Positions 49,078-60,552 of a stretch of 64,000 nt of DNA are shown here, piece after piece (the stretch's first letter is position 1; every line of letters starts with the position of its first letter). The notes under the pieces were generated by a model. The model was not told the DNA's origin and ran no database searches. It was given only the letters and a program-made list of their open reading frames with translations. The stretch is from contig CM053146.1 of the NCBI GenBank assembly GCA_028571685.1, positions 18,511,431 through 18,575,430 of the forward strand, written 5' to 3'. A program made the translations under genes and the position numbers. Source of the DNA: Heterohyrax brucei (lineage: Eukaryota; Chordata; Mammalia; Hyracoidea; Procaviidae).

Positions 49078-50440
49078 ATTACTATTATTTTTATTATGAT
49101 TGAATGAAAATGTACATTTCCATATAAATTCGCATGCTTATGTGTGTGCAGCTCCCACTGCTCTCTGCCCGGTGACAGCACACCCTTTCTCTTTGCTCCA
49201 TGCATGTCCTATACTCCCAGCAGTCTACTGTCACCTCCTTTCTATCCACTGCCCTTCCTCCAGTAAGAGCTCAGCAGGATGACATCCTATAGATGCATTG
49301 AACTGTAAAGTTCCCACAAGATATGGTAACTCTGCATTGCTAAGTCCAATCCATTGCTGTTCCAAAATTTGACCTTCGTTATGGTTTATGGACAGGGGCA
49401 GCAGCAGGGCCAAGGGCCATGGTCCCAGGGGAACCCCGAAGCCCCTAGATCATCAGTTGTGGTCTTTCAGTGGAGATCTCAGGGTGCACCCCTGTTTATT
49501 CTTGTGTTGCCAAGGGAGACTCGATTCTGTGAGCTCCATCATGGGTATCACTGGTGGCGGCCAGGCACCATCTGGTTCTTCTGGTCACGAGTCGATGTAG
49601 AGACCCACGTGGGTCTCTCTGTCTTCTGAGTTCTTTTTCCTCCATGTCGTTTTGGTCCTCGGTGATCATCCGTTCCTGTTGAGTTGGGACCATTTGCTGT
49701 ACCCTCAGATGGCAGCTTTTAAGACTCCAGGTGCTACTCTCCAATGTGGGGTGCAGAGAGCCCTCATTAGCAAAACATTAGTTTTGCCAATTGACCTTGA
49801 TTTTGCCTGAGAGCATGGTACCCGGTCCCCCACCCCAGCTACTCTGTCCTTGTGTAGTATTGGGTTAAGATAGTAGGAGTACTCAAATTGTATCGAAGTC
49901 CAGTTAATATTGATCTTCTTTCTAATGTGTGCTGTCACCGATTTCACCCAACCAAATTTCTATCAACTATCTGTAATCCAAATCCTCCGCTGTTCACCCT
50001 TCCACCTTCCCCACCCTTGCAGCCGTCAAGGAATCTTTTCTTCTATGTATGAGTCTGTTTTTAAGTTATTATTCTAAGGGTCTCATACAATATTTGTCCT
50101 TTTGTTGCTGACTACTTTAACTCAGCATAATGTCCTCCAGTTGAAACCAGGTTATGAAATGTTTCCTGCAATCATCATTGTTCTTTATCATTGCATGGTG
50201 TTCCATTGGGTATATATACCAGAGTTTACCTGTCCATTCCTCTGTTGTTGGGCATCTGGGTTGATTCCATATTTTTGCTGTTGTGGGCTGTGCTGTGATG
50301 GACATTCGTGTGCATGTATCAGTTGGTGTGAATGGCCTTGATTCTGTAGGATATGTTCCAAGCAGTGGAATTACTGGGTCAAATGGTATATCTGTATCCA
50401 TTTTTTAAAGGGAGCACCAGAATGCTTTCCAAAGAGGTTG
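49078..50440 (-). mobile_element. L1 3' end (class 2) nested in the L1, third
   Basis: Left end 'tgattgaatgaaaatgtacatttcc' is the class 2 3' terminus. The minus-strand frame at 50117-50401 encodes the ORF2 C-terminus ('MDTDIPFDPVIPLLGTYPTE'), nearly identical in sense to the copy at 22005-22250. Confidence 0.88.
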
Positions 50441-50656
50441 CTGGAATTTTTTAAATTCTTTATTTTGTGAGTTTTCTGAGGCCTTTGTGGCCTGCTTCTT
50501 TAAATGATTAGAAAGTAATCACTGTCTGAGTCATCATAAAGTTCTTGTAATTTGGTTGATTATTATGTTCTAGTTTATATATATCTATTTCTTTTAATTT
50601 CGGTTTTTCGTTGTCCAAGTACTTCGGTCATTTGAACGAAATTGATCATTGCAGCC

Positions 50657-51151
50657 TTAAAAATTCCAATGTTGTGTCAATGGATTGTTAGATCTGTGAA
50701 TGTACTGAGAAAGATTGTAGAGTTGCCAGCCCAGGGAGTCCGACAGAGCTGTTTTTTTCTGTTCCCATTCTTTTGTTTCCCTCTTCAGGTTCAGAAGTAT
50801 AACTGAGGGCATGCGTCTAGCATGTTCCACTTCCAGCCTAGGTATGGCATCAGAATTTAGGGCCTGGTGCAGAGCATAGCAGAGTGGGGGAGGCCCTGGG
50901 GGAGATGGAGAGAAAGCACCGTCTAGGAAAGATTTTGAATCCTCAGGAGTTAGCTCATGATGCTCGGGTGAAAGTCCTCTGTTGTTTTGTAGGTGTACCT
51001 GTCCTGAAGATAGCTTTTCCACTGAAAAAAATGAGCTGTGCTCTCTGTGCTGCTGCTTTGCTTGGCTGACTAAAGTGGTCCCCTCTGTGGGATGTAGATT
51101 TAAATCTGGCTGAGGTAATTGTGTCTGGACCTGTATTATCCTCTCTGTCAC
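50657..51151 (-). other. 164-codon open frame in the L1 5' region, function unknown
   Basis: An uninterrupted frame begins about 250 bp inside the L1 5' end, in the same sense as the L1. It is hydrophilic, with a Pro-rich patch ('SPSPPGPPP') and a Glu/Lys-rich stretch ('LKRETKEWEQKKTAL') that could be helical. I do not recognise ORF1 features such as a long coiled coil or the C-terminal 'AKLS' segment. By position, the ORF1 start in the copy at 60553 lies about 900 bp in, so this frame falls in the 5' UTR. It may be chance in GC-balanced sequence. Confidence 0.4.
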
Positions 51152-51403
51152 CCAGTATGAAGCTTAGTTTTCCACCTGGTGTTTAGGACTCAGCCTGCTC
51201 ACTGCAGCTGATCCTTCCTACAGGGTGTCAGTCAGGTCAAGTTTCTCTTCCTTTTCCTGCTGCTCAGTCTGACTCCTCAACTTTGTCTTTGTTGTTCGAG
51301 GCTTCTAGATTGTGATATATAATTGATTCATTTGTTTTTTTGGGGTCTTTGTTGTAAGGGAGACTATGGGAAGCATCCACCTACTCTGCTATCTTGGTCC
51401 CAC

Positions 51404-51660
51404 CCTTGAAGTCATTCTATGTTGGTACATTAAAGACTTCAGCATAGTTTTTTTATTGGCCAAGTAGTATGCCATTGTGTGGCATGGTGTAATTACCTAG
51501 CCCTTTATTCAACATTTTGTTATTTCTGGTTTTTCACCTTTATAAACAGTGCTGTGAGGAATAGTTGTCTGGTGTATTGTTTTGCATGTGTATGAGTAAA
51601 TAAATCCCAGAAATTGACATTTTGGGTAAAAGGATTTTTTGCCATTAGAACCACCTTAAG
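51404..51660 (-). repeat. Old L1 (minus), right part
   Basis: 'ttttttattggccaagtagtatgcc' and 'tttataaacagtgctgtgagg' continue the old L1 left at 42928. Confidence 0.7.
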
Positions 51661-51671
51661 GCTTAAAAAAA

Positions 51672-51830
51672 CACTCTTGGCGGTACAGTAAAGAACTTGG
51701 CTGCTAACTAAATGGTGAGCAGTTTGAATTCCTTGAAAATTATATAGGGCGGTTCAGTTCTGTTATGTTCTTTGGGGTTGCAGTGGATAAGAATGACTTC
51801 AGGGACAACGAGTTTTTTAGTTTTCTGCCA
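51672..51830 (+). repeat. Afrotherian SINE (plus), diverged
   Basis: 'cttggcggtacagtaaagaacttggctgctaactaaatgg' is the SINE head with substitutions. The tail is degenerate. Confidence 0.75.
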
Positions 51831-51852
51831 GCAATATGAGAACCATGTAGTT

Positions 51853-52020
51853 ACTGTGGAGCCCTGGCAGCACACTAGTTAAAGAGCTGTGGCTGGAAAC
51901 TTAAAGGTCTGCAGCTCTAATCCACCAAACCACTCCTTGGAAACCCTATGGGGAATTTATATGGTATCCTGTAGGGTTGCTGAGATTTAGCATTCACTTG
52001 GTGGCAATGGGTTTGCTTTT
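51853..52020 (+). repeat. Afrotherian SINE (plus)
   Basis: 'gtggagccctggcagcacactagttaaagagctg' through 'ggtggcaatgggtttgctttt'. Confidence 0.92.
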
Positions 52021-52339
52021 TGAGAGGAGTAGTTAATAATGCTTAAAATGTAATTTTTTAAAAGTGCACATAACCCTGCCTTGTCATATGTCATTTCAAA
52101 ATTACATAAAATGTAATTTACATTTTATAATTCTAAGATAGTGTTATTTGAAATTACATTAAATTAGAACGTAAGTACGGTTCAGTGATAAGATGCGAAT
52201 TAAGTGCTTTTCTTTTTCCACATAGTTTGCTTGTTCTTCTGTTTTTGACTTTGCAAGAATTCCATGGCTGGATTAATTTGAGAAATAAGCTTTGTTTCCT
52301 TATAGGTGTTACCAGTGCTGCCTTCTAAAGTTGAATACT

Positions 52340-52470
52340 TGTTGTTAGTTACCATCATGTTGATTCCAACTCATAGTGACCCCCATGTGTTTAAAGTAGA
52401 ACTGTACCCCAGTGAAGAACTGCATTTCCAGAGTTTGGAAGCAGATTGCCCAGCCTTCTTCTCTCTTAAA
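52340..52470 (-). repeat. Afrotherian SINE (minus), partial
   Basis: 'ttgttagttaccatcatgttgattccaactcatagtgacc' starts it. The rest is degenerate. Confidence 0.75.
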
Positions 52471-54756
52471 TATATATGTTTCTTTGTGCTTTAAGTGCAA
52501 CTTTACACTTCAAGTCACTTTGTTGTACAAAAAGTTACATACATATTGTTATGTGACACTACCTACACTGTGAGAGCACAATTCTTCTTCCACTCTTGTG
52601 TTTCTCATGTCTGTCCAACCAGCTGCTGTCCTGCTGCGCCTTCCCATTTTGCCTCCAGAAAGAAGCTGCTTGTTTTGTCTCATTTATCTGCTTAAGCCAA
52701 GAAGCACACTCTTTACTAGTATTATTTTATGTGTTATAGTCCAGTCCATTCTTCATCTGAAGAGTTGGTTTGGGAATACTTTCAATTCTGGATTAACAGA
52801 GAGACTGGTGGCCATGACTGTCCAGTCTGTCAGATCATCAAGTATGGTCTTTTTAATAGAGTTCTGCAGCCCTCTTTTTTCCCACTATGCCAGGGACTTT
52901 CTCTGTATTCCCTGTCAGGGCAGTCATTGGTGGTAGCCAGGCACCATCTAGTTCTTCTGGTGTCTTGCTGATGTTGTCCCTGGTGTGTGTGGTCCTTTCT
53001 GTCCCTGGGCTCCTAATTTCCTTCTTGTCCTTGGTAGTGTTCATCTCCTTTGCTCCAGGTGGGTTGGGACCAATTCATGCTTCTTAGATGGCCATTTGCT
53101 ACCTTTTAAGACCTCAGATAATGTTCACCAAAGTGGGATGCAGATCATTTTCTGAAAAATCTTTGTTATGCCACTTGGACTAAATGCCCCCTGAAACCAT
53201 GGTCTCCAGATGTTTGACCTTGCTACTCTGTCCCTAGCAGTGTTTGGCTGTATTTGGGAAACTTCTTAGCTTTTGGTATAGTCCAGTTGTGCTGGCTTTT
53301 GTATTATGTGATCTCCTTGTCTACAAATAAAATGGTTCTGGCCTCTTGTCCAGTTAGTGACCCTCTTCCTCCTACCCAGCCCTTGTAACCATCAAAGAAT
53401 GTTTTCTTCTGTGTTTAAACCTTTTCTTGAGTTCCTGTAATAGTGGGCTCATTCAATATTCAACCTTTTGCAACTGATTAATTTCACTCAGCATAATGCC
53501 TTCCTGATTCCTCCATGTTATGAGCTGTTGAAAGAGTTCATTGTTGTTCTTTATCATGTCATAGAATTCTGTTGTGACAAAATGGTTGTACCCTTTCATA
53601 TTCCCACAAGCAGTGTATAAATGGTCCAGTCTCTCCACAGCCTCTTCAACATTTCTTATTTTGTATTTTGGAGATTAATGTCAGCGTTGTTGGGGTGAGA
53701 TGGACGCTTGCAGTTTTGGTTTGGATTTCTCTAATGGGCATTGATGGTAGGTGTTGCCTCACATGTCTGTCAGACACCTGGGTGTCTTCTTTGGTGAAGC
53801 ACCTGCTCGTATCCTCTGCCGTCTGCTTAATGGAGTGATTTGTCTTTCTGTTTTTGATGTTTTATGGTGTCTTGTGGGTTTTAGATGTTAGATGCTGATG
53901 GGATTTGCCATAGCCCAGATTTTTTTTCCCAACCTGTAGATTGTCTTTTTACTGTTTGGATGAGGATAAGTATTTGATTTTTAGGAGTTCACAGTTATCT
54001 ATTTTCTCTTCTGGTGTTTGTGTATTCTTAGTTATGTTTTATATTCTGTTTTTGCCATGTATTGGGGCTCCTAGCATTGATCCTGTTTTTCTCTCATGAT
54101 TTATTTTTGTGTTAGATTTAATATTTAGGGCTTTGATCCATTTTGGTTTGTTTTTGTGCGTGGTGTGAGTTATGGGTCTTGTTTCATTTTTTTTTTAGAT
54201 GGCTATCCAGTATGCTAACACTGTTAGGAGGCTGTCTTTTCTCCCAGCTTATGGACTTTGGGCCTTTGTCAAGGATCAGCTGCTCACAGGTGGATGATTT
54301 TATGTCTGGATTCTCAGATCTCTTCCATTGGTCTGCGTATCTGTTTTTGTACTAGTACCAGGTTGTTTTGACCATCTCAATGATATGACAGGTTTCAGAA
54401 TCAGGTAGTGTGAGGCCTCCCACTTATCTTTGTTCGTATCTTCAGTAATGTTTTACTTATCTAGGACATTTTTCTTGTGCATATAAAGTTGGTTGATTTG
54501 TTCTTCCATTTCTTAAGAAGTGACATTGGAATTTGGATCAGGATTGCATTGTATCTGTAGGTTGCTTTGGGTAGAACAGACATTTTCATGATGTTGAGTC
54601 GTCTTATCAATGAGCAAAGTAGGTTTCTCTCCTTACATAGGTTTCTTGGAGTAGTCTCGTTTAGTTTTCTTTGTACAGATCTTTTACATCTCTGGTTAGA
54701 TTTCTTCTAAGTGTTTTATCATCTTGGAGGCTGTTGTAAATGGTATTGAATCTGTA

Positions 54757-54762
54757 ATTTCC
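54757..54762. repeat. TSD of solo LTR, left copy (atttcc)
   Basis: It is repeated exactly at 55203-55208. A 6-bp TSD is usual for class II (ERVK/betaretrovirus-like) integrations. Confidence 0.85.
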
Positions 54763-55202
54763 TGTGGTAAGCGGGACACGATGGCCCAAGATGGCGCTCA
54801 GGGCCAGAACAGCTTCCCGACCACACCCTTGTTTACCAGACCCAGGGCTTTCATGGCGCATGCCTGTGGGCAGTGGCTTCCCGCTAGCCTATTGTGGGCC
54901 TCCTTTTTGGGAGAGCGTGGCACATGAGGATTGGAGGAATCTAGGTTATAAATTGAGCAAGCAACCTGCAAGGCTCGCTTGAACCAGCTTAAGCACCAGG
55001 GACCAGCAAGAGAGAGGAGAGAATAAAGTAAGACAGGGACCATCAAGAGAGAGGAGAGAATAAAGCAAGCACCAGGGACCACAAGAGAGAGGAGAGAAAG
55101 TTAGAAGAAGAGGGAGAAGAATAATAAAGTAAGCAACCTGCAAGGCGGCTCGAATCCGTGTATCCTGTCTTCTTTCCGCCGGCGGACAGTTAGGCAGCGA
55201 CA
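54763..55202 (+). mobile_element. Solo LTR, class II-like (440 bp), undescribed to me
   Basis: It starts TGTGGTAAGC and ends GCAGCGACA, between perfect 6-bp TSDs. Near the start is a YY1-type site 'caagatggcg' (54787-54796). Near the end are three imperfect repeats of 34-39 bp (54991-55029, 55030-55066, 55067-55100). AATAAA occurs three times (55022, 55059 and 55123). It lies antisense within the minus-strand L1. No internal viral sequence remains. Confidence 0.88.
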
Positions 55203-56647
55203 ATTTCCTCTTTGTAGTTCTCTGTGTTGGTGTGGAAGAATACAACTGTTTATCTTACATCCTAAAATTTTTCTGAAGTCTTTTATTCCAGTAGTTTTTG
55301 GTAGATTCTTGAGAGTTTTCTGTGTATAGGATCATGTCATCTGCAAATAGAGATACTTTTACTTCCTTATCAGCTTGGATACCTTTTCTTTTCCCACCCT
55401 GATTATTGTGGCTGCAACCTCCAGACCAATGTTGAATAAAAGTGGCATCCTAGTCTGGTTTCTCTTCTCAAGGCAAATGTTTTCAGACTGTTTCTGTTCA
55501 TTATGATGTTGGCTGTTGGCTTTAAATACCTTGAGAAATTTTCCTTCTATTCCTGTTTTGCTGAGAGTTTTTAACATGAATGAATACCGGACTTTATCAA
55601 ATGTCTTTTTCTGCATCGGTTGTTGAACTCACTTGGTTCTTGTCTATTGTTTATGTGATTGATTACACTGATTGTTTTTCTAATGTTGAACTATCCCTGC
55701 ATCCCTAATATGAATCTCACTTGGTCATATTAGATCTTTTTTTGATGTGATGTTGAATTTTATTGGCTAGAACTTTGTTGAAGATTTTTGTGTCTAAGTT
55801 CATGAGGGGTACTGATGTGTAATTTGATTTTTTTGTGGTATGTTTACCTGCTTTAGCATCAGCATTCTGCTGGCTTCCTAGAATGATTTGGGAGTATATT
55901 CCATTCTTTTCTGTGTTCTGAAATACCTTTAGGAAGATTCTCTGAAAGTTTGGTAGAATTCTCTGTCCAGGCCAGGGCTTTTTCATGGCAGGTTTTCATA
56001 GTATTCTGTTATGATTCTTTTACTTGGACCTGTTGTGATTATTGCCCATCTCGTTTCTTATTTGGATCCTTTGCTTCCTCTACTGTTTTTGTTTTGTTGG
56101 TTTGGCTAATGGTTTTTCAATCTTGTTGATCTTTTCGAAGAACCTGCTTGTGTTTTGTTAACTCTTTGAATCGTTTTTACGTTCTATATTTCTTTGAAGT
56201 CTGGCCTAATTTTTATTATTTGCTTCTTCTGGTGTTGAAGGACTTCTTGTGCTGTTCCCTTGCACTTCTTTGAGTTGTAGGCTTAATACTTTGATTTGAG
56301 CCCTTCTTTTTGCATGTGTGCATTTGTTGGTATAAATCAACCTCTAAGCACTGTTTTTATTGTGTCCCAGAAGTTATTACGTGTTTTCACACATTTTTAA
56401 TTCTGTAAATTTCTTTATTCTGTCCTTGATTTCTTCTACAACTCAGTAGTTTTTGAGCAAGGTATTTTTCAGTCTCTATTTGGTTTACATTTTTTCTTTG
56501 CTTTTTCTGGTATTTCTAGTTTTATGGCTTTATGGTCAGAAAAGATGCTTTGTAATATTTCAGTCCTTTGGATTCTGTTAAGGATTGTTTTATGGCGTAA
56601 TATGTGGTCTGTTCCCTGGAATAGTCCGTGTGCTTCAAAAAGAAACT

Positions 56648-56765
56648 ATACTGGAGCCCCTAACTTCTGAAATACCTTATTGGAAACTGCAGGGCATTTC
56701 TACTGTGTTCTATAGAGTCGCTGTGATTCACAGTTGTGCCAGTGGCAGTGGATTTGGTGTTTTTG
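56648..56765 (+). repeat. Afrotherian SINE (plus), partial
   Basis: 'ctggagcccctaacttctg' head and 'gtgccagtggcagtggatttgg' tail, with the middle shortened. Confidence 0.75.
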
Positions 56766-56794
56766 TTTTACGTACTTTCTGGTCCCTAAGTAAC

Positions 56795-56975
56795 ATAAAT
56801 GGTTTGTACTTGGCTGCTAACTACAAGATAGGCATTGTACGTGTGCCCACCAGCACTGTGAAAGAAAGGCCTGATGAACTGTTTGTGCAAAGGATTATAG
56901 CCAGGAAAACACTGTGGAGTTCACTTTTACTCTATGAGGTTACTATGAATTGGAATTGACTGAATGGCAGCAGGT
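56795..56975 (+). repeat. Afrotherian SINE (plus), long variant
   Basis: 'ggtttgtacttggctgctaac' and 'atgaattggaattgactgaatggcagcagg' are diagnostic. The middle carries the long-form module. Confidence 0.85.
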
Positions 56976-57059
56976 CTAACACCACAATTACAAGTCTATT
57001 TGACTTTGTAAACAACTTTCCTGAAACTATTGAAAAAAGTATTGCTTAACTGGAAAAAT

Positions 57060-57620
57060 ATTTAACTGATACTTTTTAAAGTTTTAAATTTCTTTTTAAT
57101 AGATAGGTTGTGCATGGTTATAAAGTTTGAAACATCCAATAGGCTAGCGTGCAGTATAAGTTTTTCTCACTTTTTCCTGTTTTCCCACATCCGATTTCCC
57201 TGAGGCAACTAGTGTTACTAGTGGCTTTTGTAGTCTTCCTGGTATTCTGCTTGTTTTCAAGTGTATATGTGTATGCATCCACATCGTACACACTGCAGTA
57301 TTGCCCACTTACTACCACCACTATTATTTTTAACATTTATTATTTTTTGATTTGTAAACAGAGCATTTTCACTGTAGAAAAAGAATGTTAACATTTTGGT
57401 GTATTTCAACAATTTTTCTATGCATGTAATGTATAAGTTTTTACCTTTTCTTAACAAAAATGACATGAACCTGCTGTTTTCTAGTTTTATTTTTTTCATT
57501 ACTTACTGTGGTTATTTTTCATTGTCAGTGAGGACGTATTTTTTTCCATCATTCTCAGTTGTAGCCTAGTATGCTGTTGTTTGGATATACTGTGATTTAT
57601 TTCCTAGTTCCCTGTAAAAA
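57060..57620 (-). repeat. Old L1 3' region (minus)
   Basis: 'cccacatccgatttccctgaggcaactagtgttactag' and 'gtagcctagtatgctgttg' match the reversed L1ME-type 3' end. A short open frame here is incidental. Confidence 0.65.
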
Positions 57621-57830
57621 ACTTGTAAAGAGCTAAATTGATAAAAGTTGAAGTGTAAAAGCATGTTAGTGATGGCAGTGTCCTGTTATAGTTGATCTGA
57701 AAAATTGAGCAAGTTTTTCCTAGCTGCTGTGTGTGAGGTAATTGAAATATCATTGAATGGGTTTGGGTAGGAAGCAGTATATACGATTGTCATGTTTATT
57801 GCTTAGGTAATTTTTCATTGCTTAGGTAAT

Positions 57831-58278
57831 GGTCCAACTAATTTATTTATTTATTTATTTTTTTGCTTTTTATTTAACATAACTGAGTGAAAATGTACAT
57901 TCACGTATAAATTTACATGCCCACCTATCCACTGCTCTCCCTGTCCGGTGACTGCACACTGTTCCTCTCTGCTCCATACATGTTTCATTCTCCCAACAGC
58001 CTACTTTCCCTCCTCTCCGTCCACTCCCCTTCCTCCAGCCAGAGGTCAGCAAGATGATATCCTATAGATGTATAGAACCATAAAGTGCTTCCAATATGTG
58101 GTCACTTTGCATTGCCAAGTCCAATCCGTTCCTGTCCAAAGAGTGGACCTTTGTTATAATTTATGGGAAAGGGCAGCATCAGGGCCGGGGGCCATGCTCT
58201 CAGAGGAACCCCAAAACCACTGGACCATCAATTGAGGTCTTTTAGTGGAGATCTCATGATGCACGGTCCAACTAATTT
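57831..58278 (-). mobile_element. L1 3' tail (class 2, minus) with perfect 14-bp TSD
   Basis: 'ggtccaactaattt' flanks it at 57831-57844 and 58265-58278. The inserted 420 bp starts with T/ATTT runs (the poly(A) on the minus strand) and ends 'ctcatgatgcac'. This is a clean, recent-looking, heavily 5'-truncated insertion. Confidence 0.95.
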
Positions 58279-60105
58279 TTTCTCCACGAGGTCACTTGTA
58301 TTGCATTGAAAGAATTTGAAGTTGAATGTATGATCTGATTTGTCCGCGAATAAATGACTCCCTAAAGACTTTGTTTTCCTTCTCTTTTTCAGCAAGGTAG
58401 GGCTCTTTGTTTTTGAGGGACATGTGATTATGGAGACTTCCCCAGTCCCCTCACTTCAGTGTCCGTATCTTAGCAGAGCCAGGAGTGAGCAAAGGAAATG
58501 CTTTTACAGAGTGGGCGCCAGTAAGCAGAAGTATGTATATCCATGTCAGAGCACACCTAAGATGAAGTTTTGCTCATGTATTAATTTCACTGTTAATAGT
58601 CTTTTCTCTTGCCTTGCTTACTGAGGCGTCATAAGAAAAGTAGATAGCCTCTCAGAAAAGTACCTTGCCATACTGTGTTGGAACAGATTGTTCACTTATT
58701 TTACCCTGATGAAGCTGGGATTCATTGAGGCCTCTGCCTGCTGGAGTAACTGGTACTTTAGATATTCAGTGAATTTAGGAAGCTAGGACCAAAAACCTTT
58801 ATAGGTCATGTGTGTCCTTTCATATTTCTCTTTTCATTTGAAATAATCAGAAAAAGTTGCAAAAATAATACAGAGTGGTCTCATTTACCGTTCACCCAAC
58901 TTCCCCCACTGGTTACCCATTTCTGATTGTTTCTGTTCCTTTCCTGCAGTACTGTTCTTTTTTCTCCCTATTTTGTCACTTTCTTTTTTTTAACCCCCTT
59001 CCATTCTTGGCCAGGCCTATTATGGCTTGCCATTGACACTTGTGGGATATATTGAATCCTTCTGAACTAAAAGGCTGCTTATCACACTCCTGAGATTACT
59101 TATTCTTCTTCCTGATTTAATGGAGCACCTCCTTTGTTGAGTATGTGATCCTGTACCAGGTGCCAGTTGTTCTGTATTCAAGGCTGTTCTTTCAGCATCT
59201 TTTTTCCTAAGTCATAATGTCTGTCCATCTAAGATATTGGAAACTTGTATGTATTGTTGGTGAAAAGCAGCAGCTATGTTCTGGTGGAAACAGCCTTGGG
59301 TCTGGAGTTGGAAGTACAGGTTGAAATGATGGTTCTGTTTTCTACTACTTGTTGTGACCATGGAAGTCACTTTCCTTCTCATTCTGCTTCCTGTTCAGTA
59401 CAGTGACATGTTAATAACAGTATTACAGAGATTGGCTTTTTTTGTGTGTGTGTCTGTTAATGAGAATAGGATTTGTTGTGAGTCTTAGGGAATTGGAAAG
59501 TACTGGTTCAAATGTGAAGTAGCCATGCCAATTTTAAATCACTGAAATTAAAACCAAATTTTAAACTTTTGTTACATTACTTATAGAGTGACTCTCTTAC
59601 TCAGTAACAGAGGGTGAAATAAAAGCTCCTTTTGATTTTATATTTCTAGCCTTCTTACACCTTCTGTCATCTCATTAAGTACCCAGTGTGTAATAGGGTC
59701 GTCTTTTTTCAACACAGTGTAAACAACCAGCTCACTTGGGAAATTTCAGATGGTTATGTCAGCTGTTATGCTATCAAATGGCATACCAAATACTCTTCCC
59801 TTTTCTTACCTAGGTCTGAAGTCTTTACTGTTTGAAAGCCTTTTGGGAAAGCTCTCATGCTAGCGTGTATATAATCCTTTCTGCTTAGCTTTTTATCAGA
59901 ACACCTCTTCTTGTAGTGCTAGAAACCTAGATTTTTTTTATTTTTAACTTGCAAAAGGGACCTGGTTTTAATTTACACATATATAAAATCAACACAATAA
60001 GTAGTCAGTATAAAAAGTGGAGGATAAAATGAGAAGTGTAAGATTTAGATAATAAAAACATTTTATTTTAAGGCCTGGTCTAGATAGTCAAACTCCCTTT
60101 AGTCA
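58279..60105. other. Mostly unassigned intron-like sequence
   Basis: Possible old L1 remnant at about 58820-58930 and a MIR-like fragment at about 59330-59450 ('gaccatggaagtcactttcc'). No gene is visible. Confidence 0.45.
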
Positions 60106-60552
60106 TTAGAGGATTGCCATTTATAGAACACTCAACCTAGTAACAGGAGAACGTACATTTTCCTCAATTGCACAAGGAACAGTCTCCAGGATAGACCATA
60201 TGTTAGGCCATAAAACAGGGCATGATAAATTTAAAAGGATTGAAATTATACAGAGTAGGTACTTAGACCACAGTGGGCAGAGATTAGAAATCAGTAACAA
60301 AGAGAAACTTGAGAAGTTCACAAATACATGGAAATTGAATAGCGTGTTCCTAAATAGCCAATGGATCAAAGAAGAAATCAGAAGGGAAATTAGAAAATAC
60401 TCAGACAAGTAAAAATAAAAACACCACATATCAAAACTTCTAGGAGGCAGTGAAAGCAGTGGTCAGAAGGAAACTTATGAGTGTAATCACATATATAAAA
60501 AGTAAGATCTCAGATTGATAGCCTAACTTTCCACCTTAAGAAACTGGAAAAA
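60106..60552 (+). mobile_element. L1 ORF2 fragment (plus)
   Basis: 'gtctccaggatagaccatatgttaggcc' and 'gagaagttcacaaatacatggaaattg' are ORF2 endonuclease/linker sequence. It ends at the insertion site of the next L1 and resumes at 63973. Confidence 0.8.

Larger units (their letters stand above)
42945..51403 (-). mobile_element. L1 with both ends preserved (minus), interrupted by three L1 tails
   Basis: The 5' end is at 51403: on the minus strand it reads 'gggtgggaccaagatagcag', a typical L1 start. The 3' UTR ends at about 42945. A TSD of about 15 bp ('ccttgaagtcaattct' at 42929 and 'ccttgaagtcattct' at 51404) flanks it. Reverse transcriptase and endonuclease regions of ORF2 are readable in fragments on the minus strand (45103-45405, 45759-45950, 46455-46811 and others) with many stops. 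Removing the three insertions leaves about 5.8 kb. ORF1 is largely missing near 50440. Confidence 0.88.
52485..56640 (-). mobile_element. L1 (class 1, minus), 5'-truncated, split by a solo LTR
   Basis: The 3' end is on the left ('gctttaagtgcaactttacac'). The 3' UTR runs to about 53450 and ORF2 runs back to the endonuclease region near 56600. Minus-strand frames at 55359-55616 and 55717-55986 read as decayed reverse transcriptase ('KTFDKVRYSFMLKTLSKTG'). A class II-like LTR lies at 54763-55202. Confidence 0.85.

Noticed and set aside
58380-58624. Possible exon after 'tctctttttcag'
   Set aside because: A polypyrimidine-AG is present but the following frame (58424 on) has no recognised protein similarity and no clear donor at its end.
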